64,000 nt of DNA, taken from NCBI GenBank assembly GCA_964460785.1, contig CAYWQB010000002.1:248001-312000 (forward strand), in the 5' to 3' direction. Position 1 is the first letter of the stretch. Each line of letters starts with the position of its first letter. A program made the position numbers and the translations under genes. Below are positions 33,006 to 41,016 of the stretch, one piece after another. The notes under the pieces were generated by a model. That model was not told the DNA's origin. It ran no database searches and saw only the letters and a program-made list of their open reading frames with translations. This DNA is from CAYWQB01 sp964460785 (GTDB lineage: Bacteria > Chlamydiota > Chlamydiia > Chlamydiales > CAYWQB01).

Positions 33006-34789
33006 AAGTCAACTGGCCCATCCCTATGAAGGTCTGTTCTTGGAGGGGGTCTGTTTTCACTCTCTGCTTTAGGAAGCTGCTCTTTTAACTGGTCCAAATC
33101 TAACGGTAGACCTTCTTCCCCTGGCTTTGAAGTCTCTTCCAAGTCCCGCATAAACTGGACTTGTCTCTGTACATCTTTCCTTTGCTCATTCTCTATTCCC
33201 AGGTTGGTTCCTGTTCGGTCTTGCTCATAGCGAGCACCGTAGCTTGGAACTTCCTGATTTTTGCGCTCTATATCCCGCACACGTAAGTGCTGATACTCTT
33301 CAGCTGCTAAAGAGATAAGATATGCATCGGTAATCCCCAAATTCACCATAGGGTGAGTTAAAGGACCAATATGCTTAGAGACCTTAGACTCTTTTTGCTG
33401 CTCACTTTCTCCAGGCATACGCCCATGAGAGGTTTGCTGAGGTGCTCGAATTCCCAGGATAGGTAAGGTCAGACGGCCAATAAATGCCCGTGCATCTTCT
33501 GGTCCTCTTTGCTTTGCAGAATCCCCTTGGCGGCCTTCTTCTTCCTCTGTGGATTTAATTTTTTCTGATTCTTGGGCTGCCTGTTCCACATTTTGTTCCA
33601 AGGATAGAGGGCGAGCAAGCTGCTTAACAATCTCCTGTAAATCTGCAATAAGCTCTTTAGCAAACTGCTGCGAAGAGGCATCTTCCTTTGTATTTTTCAG
33701 CCGAGCTAAAAGAGGATCTTTGACCCCTGATGGAGAGTTGGAAAGAGCCAGCTGGCGCAACTGCTCGATCACAGCCCGTTGCTCTATAGGAGACAGAGCT
33801 TGCTCTCCCCTCTCTTGTAAGCTTGCTAAAATGACTCCAACTTCTTGCTCATCAACTCGTTTCTGTGCTCCTAAGGCGACAAGACGAAACCGAGCCACCT
33901 GCTCTTCATTATTAGGATTAATCTGTTGCTGAAGCTGAAGCAAGCCAAGAAGCCGATCGAGTACACGGGATGAAATGTCACTTGTAGATCCATCCAGAGC
34001 ACCATCAGCTAATTCTCTAAGCCTTTGCTGCACAGAAGGATCATTTGGATTGACTACTGATTGTTGCAACCTCTGATCAAGCTCAGGACGCACAGAGGTA
34101 AGTAAAAATGCAGCAAAAACTCTGCGTAATTGTTCTCTTAATCCCTCAGAAAATACTTGCGTTTGTGCAGTTTCTAAAGGATCGCCATCAAATGATAGTC
34201 TCTTTTGCTCAGAGAGTTGAGAAAGCAACTTAGTCAGCTCACTCTCTACAGACCCGACCTGTCTCTGCCCCAACTGCCCCTGAGAAAAACTATTCCTTAG
34301 TTGTGCCTCAGAAACTACTCCATTCCCAGTCAAAAAAACTTCAGATTCTTCCTGGTTTAAGTTTGCTAGGCTAATTTCCCTTTTGTTCTCTTTTTTAAAT
34401 GACTCAATCAATCGATCATTGGTTTCTGCAACTGTTCGATACAGGGTGCGAGAGAGAAGTTGTGAAAATGATATTTCAGAAGCAGATTGCAAAATTTGCA
34501 TCTTTCTTTGTTGCAAGCGATCTTGGTCTGCCTTCCTAGCACTCATGCCCAGTAAACCTGCTTGTGTTGCTGCCAAGTCAGGGTCTGTGCGAGGCTCTAA
34601 GACACCAGTTTCTCGTAAAGTTTCTCTTGCTTCTTGGCCAATCGTCAAAAGTCCTTTGGGACTACTCTCTCCTACTGGAGACTGAACTCTTCCTGACACT
34701 TCAGGAAAGCTTGGTACAAGACTGTTAAATGCTATTCGCCAGCTACGGCGCTCTGTATAAAAGCCATCGGCCCAAAAACTTAGTAACAT
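33002..34789 (-). CDS. Large Gln/Glu-rich protein of unknown function (595 residues)
   Basis: 595 residues starting at an ATG behind TTAGGAGGGG. There is no signal peptide or membrane segment. The middle (100-400) is helical with many Gln, Leu and Arg. The rest is hydrophilic with likely disordered stretches (ESEKIKSTEEEEGRQGDSAK). No enzyme motif is seen. It is the last gene of a run rlmN, hpf, PD-(D/E)XK protein, and lies 38 bases after the latter. In base use it resembles its neighbours. A type III-secreted or structural protein is possible. I cannot assign it to a family. Confidence 0.6.
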   Translation of the reverse strand: MLLSFWADGFYTERRSWRIAFNSLVPSFPEVSGRVQSPVGESSPKGLLTIGQEARETLRETGVLEPRTDPDLAATQAGLLGMSARKADQDRLQQRKMQILQSASEISFSQLLSRTLYRTVAETNDRLIESFKKENKREISLANLNQEESEVFLTGNGVVSEAQLRNSFSQGQLGQRQVGSVESELTKLLSQLSEQKRLSFDGDPLETAQTQVFSEGLREQLRRVFAAFLLTSVRPELDQRLQQSVVNPNDPSVQQRLRELADGALDGSTSDISSRVLDRLLGLLQLQQQINPNNEEQVARFRLVALGAQKRVDEQEVGVILASLQERGEQALSPIEQRAVIEQLRQLALSNSPSGVKDPLLARLKNTKEDASSQQFAKELIADLQEIVKQLARPLSLEQNVEQAAQESEKIKSTEEEEGRQGDSAKQRGPEDARAFIGRLTLPILGIRAPQQTSHGRMPGESEQQKESKVSKHIGPLTHPMVNLGITDAYLISLAAEEYQHLRVRDIERKNQEVPSYGARYEQDRTGTNLGIENEQRKDVQRQVQFMRDLEETSKPGEEGLPLDLDQLKEQLPKAESENRPPPRTDLHRDGPVDF

Positions 34790-34827
34790 AGACCCCTCCT
34801 AAGAAAATTTTAACAGAACGATCGTTT

Positions 34828-35295
34828 TTAGCCGAGGAGATCCTTGTAATGGGGAAACCCTGGAGAAAAGGGATCTGAAACAGATTCTATACCAGGAAAG
34901 GCTGTGAGGGATGTCTCCTGGTTCACTAAGACAATACAAGGAGCATTAATAAAGTGATTATACCCAATGAGTTGCTCTTTTTCATCTCTACCTAAAGGAA
35001 CTGCCTTGCACTCAATCATTACTAAAGGAGAAAGCTGTTCTTCTCTCTTTGTATAGCACAGTAAATCGATCCTTCGTGTAGGTAGATTTTCTTGATGGGC
35101 TATATGAGGCAGTTGATTGAGGGCACATTCGATGACCAGTAGAGAGGGGGGGTACCCACACTCATGAACCATATAAAGGAGTAGGTTTTGGCGGACCCAC
35201 TCCTCGGGGGTAGCAACTACCCACATCTGACGGAGGGGATCAAACAGAAACTGTTCTCCCCCTCTTTCACAAGATTGTATTTCCTGAGGAATCAC
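34828..35295 (-). CDS. Stand-alone PD-(D/E)XK domain protein (HsdR N-terminal type)
   Basis: 155 residues. The core is RRIDLLCY followed by LVMIECKAVPLG, the D...E-x-K constellation of PD-(D/E)XK nucleases, and the N-terminal helix EEWVRQNLLLYMVHECGYP matches the type I restriction enzyme R-subunit N-terminal domain (HSDR_N_2). No helicase, methylase or specificity subunit is near, so it is not part of a restriction system. In Chlamydia an unnamed gene of similar size lies between atoC and recO, which fits vertical inheritance and a housekeeping nuclease or nucleic-acid binding role. Confidence 0.7.
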   Translation of the reverse strand: MIPQEIQSCERGGEQFLFDPLRQMWVVATPEEWVRQNLLLYMVHECGYPPSLLVIECALNQLPHIAHQENLPTRRIDLLCYTKREEQLSPLVMIECKAVPLGRDEKEQLIGYNHFINAPCIVLVNQETSLTAFPGIESVSDPFSPGFPHYKDLLG

Positions 35296-35302
35296 AGAGA
35301 CC

Positions 35303-35926
35303 TTACTCAGGAGAGATTATTTCATAATCCCCATCTTCGCGACGGTAAAGAACTTTGATTTTTTGATCTTCTTCACAGCGATAGACAAGCAAAGGTTTAT
35401 CGGAAAGCTCCATTTTCATAAGAGCATGCCCTGTTGTCAGAGTCTTAAGGGGGCGCTGTTCTTCCTTTACGATTTGGTGAGGAGCAAATGTATCTTCCAT
35501 TTGCTGACGGTTTGCCTCATCAATCTCCTCATTGATCTCATCAACACGATCATTGGTCTTCAGGATATTCACCTGCATATCCACCATTTGCAAAGGGCTG
35601 CGATTGTGGTTTTGCAGCTTCACTTTGTACTTACGCAGCTTACGCTCAAGTCGCTCGACAGACTTATCGATAGACTTATACATGTCATCACTTTCTGCAG
35701 ATACTTGGATATAGTAGTGACCAAACTTCATTTCAGCTTTGACTCGATGCAGAAGCTTTTGAATATCTATTGTGACATGCAAATCGATAATCTGGTTTGG
35801 AGAAAAGCGCTCCAGCTTAGAAAATTTTTCCAAAGCGTAATCTTTCATTGCATCGGTCACTTGTACATGACGACCTGTAATTGTCACATTGTAACCGGTT
35901 TCTTCCTGGCCTGCTTTTCCGCTCAT
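35303..35926 (-). CDS. hpf: Ribosome hibernation promoting factor, long form
   Basis: 207 residues in two domains. The N-terminal S30AE domain (VTITGRHVQVTDAMKDYALE to about residue 110) binds the 30S decoding region. The C-terminal domain (SDKPLLVYRCEEDQKIKVLY) is the dimerising module that makes 100S ribosomes. The length is that of long HPF. The linker is charged. Its start overlaps the rlmN stop by 4 bases. Such a factor fits the switch to resting elementary bodies in chlamydiae. Confidence 0.9.
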   Translation of the reverse strand: MSGKAGQEETGYNVTITGRHVQVTDAMKDYALEKFSKLERFSPNQIIDLHVTIDIQKLLHRVKAEMKFGHYYIQVSAESDDMYKSIDKSVERLERKLRKYKVKLQNHNRSPLQMVDMQVNILKTNDRVDEINEEIDEANRQQMEDTFAPHQIVKEEQRPLKTLTTGHALMKMELSDKPLLVYRCEEDQKIKVLYRREDGDYEIISPE

Positions 35927-37005
35927 ACTAATTTCTCCATTTTGTTATTACGCCCTACAACTCGCAATTTCTGCTCATGACGAGCTGCGAGCTGCCCACA
36001 AGCTGCTGCTATTTTCTTCCCCTTATTATGACGAATAAGGACTCTGTACCCCTTCTCTCGCAGTACAGCAGCAAACCTTTCCATCACTTCCATAGTAGGA
36101 GCTTGATAGCGAGCCAACTTTTGGGGATTGTAGGGTATCAAATTCACTTTTACGGGAAGCCCCTTCAAAAATTCATTGAGTTCAAGAGCATCCTCTACTG
36201 AATCATTGATTCCTTGCAAGAGAACATATTCAACAAAGATCTCTCGAGAGGATTTTTTCCCATAATACTCTAGGGATTGGCGTAACCTTGGAAGCGCATA
36301 GCGACGGTTCACAGGCATGATTTTATTGCGAATACTATCGGTAGAGGCATTCACAGAGACTGCTAAGTTTGGTGTGGGAGAGCCTAGATCAGCTAAGGCT
36401 TCTATCGCCTCAGCAAGCCCACTTGTAGAAACCGTAATCCTCCGTTCACCTAATGCCAAGCCTGCTTGGTCGGTCATAACTCGTATCGCTTGGACTACAG
36501 CATCAAAGTTATCTAAGGGTTCCCCCATTCCCATAAAGACAACATTCCGCACAGGGACTTTTAAAACATGCTTTGCCAAGAAAATCTGAGCGACGATCTC
36601 TTCAGCAAGCAAGCTGCGCTTCAGCCCCAAGCGTGCGGTCTCACAAAAGCGGCAACCCATACGACAGCCCACTTGAGAGGAGACACAAATTGTCCAACCT
36701 GTTGCCATGGAGAGAAGTACGCTTTCAACAAACTCTTCCTCACCAACTTTCATCAAAAATTTGCCATTTGCACCATCTTGCTTAATCTCTTCAATAGAGG
36801 GTACGCTGAGGTCAATTAAAGATTCGATCTCTGAGAAAAGGGCGGGACAATTTTTGAAGACGGGCAGCTTAGGGTCAAAGAACCCTTTTTGATAAAAGCT
36901 ACTATATAAAGCAGCTGCTTGCTGCTTTCCTCGCTGCAAGAGCCTTTGCACTTCACTAGCAAAGGCTTCTCTCGTAAGAGCAAGTATTTTCAGTTTCTCT
37001 TTCAT
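35923..37005 (-). CDS. rlmN: 23S rRNA/tRNA adenine-C2 methyltransferase (RlmN family radical SAM)
   Basis: 360 residues from the ATG at 37005. A GTG at 37032 is in frame but lies inside the tRNA-Arg gene and is rejected. The radical SAM cluster motif C-x3-C-x2-C is CRMGCRFC in TICVSSQVGCRMGCRFCETA. VVFMGMGEPLDNFD and a C-terminal HNKGKKIAAACGQL, with the conserved resolving cysteine, complete the RlmN signature. It methylates A2503 of 23S rRNA and A37 of some tRNAs. The residues after the cluster (ETARLGLKRSL) differ from the common ATG..G.RNL, so a Cfr-like subgroup should be considered. Confidence 0.88.
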   Translation of the reverse strand: MKEKLKILALTREAFASEVQRLLQRGKQQAAALYSSFYQKGFFDPKLPVFKNCPALFSEIESLIDLSVPSIEEIKQDGANGKFLMKVGEEEFVESVLLSMATGWTICVSSQVGCRMGCRFCETARLGLKRSLLAEEIVAQIFLAKHVLKVPVRNVVFMGMGEPLDNFDAVVQAIRVMTDQAGLALGERRITVSTSGLAEAIEALADLGSPTPNLAVSVNASTDSIRNKIMPVNRRYALPRLRQSLEYYGKKSSREIFVEYVLLQGINDSVEDALELNEFLKGLPVKVNLIPYNPQKLARYQAPTMEVMERFAAVLREKGYRVLIRHNKGKKIAAACGQLAARHEQKLRVVGRNNKMEKLV

Positions 37006-37027
37006 ACGAGCTATAGAGGGGGGCTTA

Positions 37028-37101
37028 CGCACCGAAGAGGGCTCGAACCTCTAACCGCCCGGTTCGAAGCCGGGTACTCTATCCAATTGAGCTATCGGTG
37101 C
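37028..37101 (-). tRNA. tRNA-Arg (anticodon TCG)
   Basis: A 74-base cloverleaf on the minus strand. Acceptor GCACCGA pairs with TCGGTGC, with discriminator G. The anticodon stem CCCGG/CCGGG encloses CTTCGAA, giving TCG for CGA codons. The T arm GAGGTTCGAGCCCTC is intact. CCA is not encoded. Confidence 0.93.
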
Positions 37102-37194
37102 AAGTGAGAAAGGGAGGCAATGTAGCAGGAATTTTCTTTTTCTGAAAGGCTGTTTTTCTTCATACTTTCGGGCAAAGGTAGAAAAAGAGACTTT

Positions 37195-37911
37195 ATGCAA
37201 GTATACCACGATGAGGCCATTGTCTTAAGGAGCTCTCCCTTCAAAGAATATGACCGCATACTACAAATTTTTTCAAAAGAAAGAGGGATTTTGACAGCTT
37301 ATGTACGTGGAGCGAGTCGCCCTTCTCATCCTCTACATGGCATCTCTCAACCATGCATTGAGGGAGCATTTTCTTATCGTGAGACACGCGGAGAGACCGT
37401 TCGTATCACCGAAGGCAAAGTTTTGCTTCGCTCCTTGCGCCTTAGAGAAAGGCTAAGCTCTCTACAGGGGGCAATGCGCCTATGTCAAGCTACAGGGCAA
37501 TTTCTTCAACCAAAAACACCTTCTATTAAGCTATACCAGTTGCTACGGGGTTATTTAGAACAAATCCCCCTTGCTCCCTTCCCTGGTGTTCTAGAAGCTT
37601 CTTACTTATTAAAGCTGCTACTTCTAGAAGGTCTTTGGTCTCCTCATCATTCTTGTGACCAGTGCAACCAGGAAATCGAAGAATCTCTCCCCTGTTTTTT
37701 TGCTCAGGGAAATTTATACTGCTCGCAGTGTCATCCCCAAGGCTCTCTTTGCTTTGAACCAGGGGAAAGAGTGCAGATGCTTTTCTTAACGCATGTACGC
37801 TCGTGGAACCAGCTTATAGGCTGCCCTGAGATTCCGGACTTTAGAAAAAAAATAGAGCGCCTCTTCGAAGAAAAGGCGCTCGAAAAAGAAAGTGCGAGAG
37901 GAGGGACTTGA
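37195..37911 (+). CDS. recO: DNA repair protein RecO
   Basis: 238 residues. The N-terminal OB-fold (DEAIVLRSSPFKEYDRILQIFSKERG) and a four-cysteine zinc site near the C-terminal third (CDQCNQEIEE, then CSQCHPQG) identify RecO. It loads RecA onto SSB-coated DNA with RecR. The last 19 bases, including the stop codon, overlap antisense to the 3' end of the tRNA-Leu gene. The gene follows the same neighbours in Chlamydia. Confidence 0.92.
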   Translation: MQVYHDEAIVLRSSPFKEYDRILQIFSKERGILTAYVRGASRPSHPLHGISQPCIEGAFSYRETRGETVRITEGKVLLRSLRLRERLSSLQGAMRLCQATGQFLQPKTPSIKLYQLLRGYLEQIPLAPFPGVLEASYLLKLLLLEGLWSPHHSCDQCNQEIEESLPCFFAQGNLYCSQCHPQGSLCFEPGERVQMLFLTHVRSWNQLIGCPEIPDFRKKIERLFEEKALEKESARGGT

Positions 37912-37979
37912 ACCCTCAAGGACATGGTTAGTCCACAACGACCTCAACGTTGCGTGTCTACCAATTCCACCACCCCCGC
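37893..37979 (-). tRNA. tRNA-Leu (anticodon GAG)
   Basis: An 87-base minus-strand tRNA with a long variable arm. Acceptor GCGGGGG pairs with CTCTCGC (two G-T pairs), with discriminator A. The anticodon stem CAACG/CGTTG encloses TTGAGGT, giving GAG. Its 3' acceptor strand overlaps the recO coding end on the opposite strand. Confidence 0.92.
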
Positions 37980-38123
37980 ATAATTGAGAGAGGCAGAACT
38001 ATACATAACACACCTGTTTTACAGCAAGAGGGTGATCTACCAAGGAGAAAAAAGGCCTTTTTTCTTAGCGATAGAATCCCTCTATCATTTAAAATTGTTT
38101 GCTAAGCAGCAAGGAAAGAGTAA

Positions 38124-38975
38124 ATGGGCTCTATATTCAACAAAAATACAAAAAATATTTTGGGCAATGACCTTATTGAGAAAATCAATCAGCAGTACTC
38201 CCCCGAATATATCGAAGCTTTAGAAATTGCCTACGGCTCTTCTTATATGTCTGAAGGGCAGGCCGAGGGTATAGCAGCACTATTTCATGGTGTTGATTTA
38301 GAGGCAAAGGCACTACTGGATATTGGTTCAGGCCTTGGAGGTGCTGCTCTTTGGCTTGCGAAAGCCCATAATGTCAAAGTTTCTGGCCTTGAATGCAACC
38401 CTGAGCTCGTTCATTTATCCAGCCAACGCACCCCTCCGGAGCTACAGGACCGGGTCTCCTTTCATAACTATGAACAAGCTCCTTTTTTTCCCTTTCCTAA
38501 TCAGAGTTTTGATGTGGTGTACAGTAAAGGTGTAATCACACATATCCCTGATAAAGATACACTTTTCCAAGAAATCAAACGCGTCTTGAAGCCAGACGGC
38601 AAAGTCATTATTGTTGACTGGCTGAGTCCTCAAAAAGTCTGGGGGCCGCGTATGAATATGGTATGCAACTTTGATGGGCTAGCTCTTTTTCCTGAAACGA
38701 CGGAAGGGTATCAACGAGCAGCGCAACATGCAGGGCTTGGCAAAATTGAAATAGAGTGTGAAGCAGACAAGTACCTGCAGTGGAATAGAGACATTGCAAA
38801 GAAGTTTCGTGAGCCAAGTGTTGCAAAATGCTTTATTGATCGATTTGGAGAAAATGACCTTTGCCGCTCAAGCTTTGTATATGATCTCATCGCCGATGCA
38901 ATTGAAGAGGGTGAGCTGTTGGTCAAAAAGGTGGTAATCGAGAATGCTTCGGATTCTATGCAAAGCACTTATTAA
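38124..38975 (+). CDS. Class I SAM-dependent methyltransferase, phosphoethanolamine N-methyltransferase-like
   Basis: 283 residues. The SAM-binding motif I is LLDIGSGLGGAALWLA, and the acidic end of strand 2 is VSGLECNPE. FDVVYSKGVITHIPDK and the post-motif LKPDGKVIIVDW closely resemble the phosphoethanolamine/phosphocholine methyltransferase pattern (FDV-Y-R-D-x-I-x-H-I-x-D-K). The N-terminal YGSSYMSEGQ matches the family's Y-G-x-x-x-S-x-G segment. It may methylate a phospho-base or another small molecule, but the substrate is inferred. It overlaps the start of yidD by 32 bases. Chlamydia has other unnamed genes in this place, so it looks lineage-specific. Confidence 0.7.
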   Translation: MGSIFNKNTKNILGNDLIEKINQQYSPEYIEALEIAYGSSYMSEGQAEGIAALFHGVDLEAKALLDIGSGLGGAALWLAKAHNVKVSGLECNPELVHLSSQRTPPELQDRVSFHNYEQAPFFPFPNQSFDVVYSKGVITHIPDKDTLFQEIKRVLKPDGKVIIVDWLSPQKVWGPRMNMVCNFDGLALFPETTEGYQRAAQHAGLGKIEIECEADKYLQWNRDIAKKFREPSVAKCFIDRFGENDLCRSSFVYDLIADAIEEGELLVKKVVIENASDSMQSTY

Positions 38976-39225
38976 GGCTTATCAGCTATGCATTAGCCCC
39001 TTTGTGGGCTCTTGTTGTCGCTTTTATCCAAGCTGTTCAGAATATGCGATGGAGGCTTTACAGGTGCATACGCTTCCAAAAGCTCTCTGGCTGATTTTTT
39101 ACAGAGTCATACGTTGTCAGCCTTTTGCTGCAGGGGGACTAGATCCTGTCCCCCCAGCAAATACAGAAAAATTAGTCTCTGCAGCAAAGACCAGTATTCC
39201 CTCGGAAAAGGAAAAAGAGTCCTAA
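38944..39225 (+). CDS. yidD: Membrane protein insertion efficiency factor YidD
   Basis: 93 residues with the invariant CCRFYPSCSEYAMEAL core and IRCQPFAAGGLDPVPP end of the YidD family. It has an amphipathic N-terminal helix and associates with the inner membrane, where it aids YidC-dependent insertion. A non-homologous tail of about 18 residues follows. It overlaps the methyltransferase gene by 32 bases and the convergent DoxX gene by 54 bases. Confidence 0.92.
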   Translation: MLRILCKALIKAYQLCISPFVGSCCRFYPSCSEYAMEALQVHTLPKALWLIFYRVIRCQPFAAGGLDPVPPANTEKLVSAAKTSIPSEKEKES

Positions 39226-39537
39226 TACAAGAAGAAGGACATCAAACTCCATAGCGAACCAAGCGCCTCCCCACTTGGCGATAGTGATGGCTCCAATCAT
39301 AATCACAACCATCAGCAGCCCACCAAAGCGAGTCATCCATGAAAGGCCTAGCCCTCCAAAGAAGATACAAATTGCAATCAAAATTTCTGCAATGGCCACT
39401 CCCCATGCCATAGGGATTGAAAGCCCAAATGTCTTAGCGAACCCTTCAACTGGAATCTTTTGAAGTCCATGAATTAAAAATATAGCTGCAATGACTAACC
39501 GAACTAACCAATGAATACTATTAGATAAAACCTGCAT
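39172..39537 (-). CDS. DoxX family membrane protein
   Basis: 121 residues with four membrane segments. The first segment, LVRLVIAAIFLIHGLQKI, is the R-x-x-x-x-x-x-F-x-x-H-G-x-x-K signature of DoxX proteins, followed by AEILIAICIFFGGL and a last segment FDVLLLVLGLFFLF. DoxX proteins are linked to redox stress defence in some bacteria. The role here is unknown. The gene is convergent with yidD, with a 54-base overlap. Confidence 0.82.
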   Translation of the reverse strand: MQVLSNSIHWLVRLVIAAIFLIHGLQKIPVEGFAKTFGLSIPMAWGVAIAEILIAICIFFGGLGLSWMTRFGGLLMVVIMIGAITIAKWGGAWFAMEFDVLLLVLGLFFLFRGNTGLCCRD

Positions 39538-39621
39538 TACTTTACTCCTATATGTAAAAAAATCTGAGGCAGATAGTAAATATCAGTTACCCTCTGCTTT
39601 ACACAGCATGGCAAGAAGCTG

Positions 39622-40932
39622 TCAAATTTTTTTTGGGATTTTCAACTTTTGCCCCACCCAAATGTGATCGCCCTGAATCCCATTATGTTGTTGTAAAATT
39701 TGAAGATCGATCCCCAGTTCTTGACTGATTTCCCATAAAGAGTCGCCTTCCTCAACGACATAAACCTGATCAACAGGCTTAGGATTAGAGAGTTGAGGCT
39801 CGATTGCAACCTCCACCTTCTCTCCTTCAGATACCATCATTTCCAAACGGTTTTTCAGATACTCTCTTGGAACCAAATCTCTAAGGGCTTTTCTATGGCT
39901 AAAAGAGTTAGGCGGTGTGTGCCCTTTCATTGCATATAGCCTATCTGCTGCTCGATGCCAGATGTTCTGCTCTCTTGCGCTTGTCAACAAATCTAAGCAA
40001 AAAACATCTAAACCAGCAGAGGTTTCACCTGTAAGAGAAAGGATCTCTTCGATTTGCTGAGAGGAAAGTTGGCTTGCTGCCCAGTGGGGCGCACTTGCCA
40101 GCAAGAGACGTGCTGCCACAAAGGACTGATGAGGCAAATATGCCGAGAGCCACTGAAGACGTTGAGACTTGGGGAAAGCTCCATACTGGCTTTGCATAGA
40201 TAGTGGCTTAGAGAAAAGATCAAAGTTCCCTGAAGCAAGCAAAAGAAAAGCTTCTTTTCTCCGTAAACCTGGAACCTGTCTTTTCAAAAGCATTTCAAAG
40301 CTAATATACTGATCGGTGCGTGTTATTGCCTGAACCAACTCTGGCTCTAGAAGCTCTTTCGCCTCTATTTTGTACTTCACTAAAGTAAAGAGTCCCTCCA
40401 CGGTAAATGGGTACTTCTCTGTATAAGCAAAGCGTACAATCCGCTCTCTCTCTTCCTGACTGAGCTGTGGAAAAAAAAGCGCCTCTTCGACCTCCTTGCT
40501 TTGCATATTGCCTGCAATGAGTCGTACTTTCGATGTAGGGCTATACCCAAGAGCTCGATCCAGGTCAAAAGCATGCTCCCGGACAAGTGCAGCCAAAGCG
40601 AAGTCTGCTAGAGACAAGCCATTGGCTTGGTGGGAAACTTCCCCTAAAAGCTGAACAAGGTGAAAAAATGGCTTTTTTTCTAGCTCCTTCAGCTGAGTAA
40701 GGTTTGATGAGGAATCGATGCTAGGAGAAGCTGGAACCTCCTGAAAAGCCAACTGTCCCCCTCCACTACTCTCATCGGTCAAGCTACGGTAGAGAAATGT
40801 AACCAGCAGGGCAATATTTAACGAGACACTGAAAATCAAGCTATGCGTGATCATTCGAGTGTAGCGTCCAGAACTTGATTCATTCTTTAATGAGAAAGCC
40901 TGTATAGCTGCGTAAAAAAACTCTTTGATCAC
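39622..40932 (-). CDS. Membrane-anchored protein with C-terminal LysM domain
   Basis: 436 residues from a GTG at 40932 behind GAGGGGAGT. One membrane segment lies near residues 30-50 (LIFSVSLNIALLVTFLY), followed by a helical middle of about 300 residues and a C-terminal LysM domain (VVEEGDSLWEISQELGIDLQ to QKLKIPKKI). The LysM end should bind peptidoglycan from the periplasmic side. An unnamed gene occupies the same position between yidD and pheT in Chlamydia. It is divergent from pheT. Confidence 0.75.
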   Translation of the reverse strand: MIKEFFYAAIQAFSLKNESSSGRYTRMITHSLIFSVSLNIALLVTFLYRSLTDESSGGGQLAFQEVPASPSIDSSSNLTQLKELEKKPFFHLVQLLGEVSHQANGLSLADFALAALVREHAFDLDRALGYSPTSKVRLIAGNMQSKEVEEALFFPQLSQEERERIVRFAYTEKYPFTVEGLFTLVKYKIEAKELLEPELVQAITRTDQYISFEMLLKRQVPGLRRKEAFLLLASGNFDLFSKPLSMQSQYGAFPKSQRLQWLSAYLPHQSFVAARLLLASAPHWAASQLSSQQIEEILSLTGETSAGLDVFCLDLLTSAREQNIWHRAADRLYAMKGHTPPNSFSHRKALRDLVPREYLKNRLEMMVSEGEKVEVAIEPQLSNPKPVDQVYVVEEGDSLWEISQELGIDLQILQQHNGIQGDHIWVGQKLKIPKKI

Positions 40933-40956
40933 ACTCCCCTCTCTTGATTTCCTCAG

Positions 40957-40985
40957 TTGCTCAAACCGCCTCTTTATGCTATAAG
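40957..40985 (+). promoter_or_regulatory. Putative pheT promoter
   Basis: TTGCTC (40957-40962) and TATAAG (40980-40985) are 17 bases apart. Just after the -10 the sequence AAGGATCGATCCTTTTT is a small palindrome with a T-run that would lie at the very start of the transcript, in front of the ATG at 41017. Confidence 0.5.
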
Positions 40986-41016
40986 GATCGATCCTTTTTA
41001 AAAAAGGTCAAGTCAC

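Noticed and set aside
35363..35980. A 205-codon plus-strand frame opposite hpf
   Set aside because: It lies antisense to the well-supported hpf gene, has no domain pattern or ribosome site, and its composition is that of a mirror frame.
37006..37032. Longer rlmN start at a GTG at 37032
   Set aside because: The extra nine codons would begin within the tRNA-Arg gene (37028-37101). The ATG at 37005 is compatible with RlmN length.
37984..38223. A 79-codon frame after the tRNA-Leu
   Set aside because: It begins with a rare start, overlaps the methyltransferase N-terminus in another frame and resembles no family.
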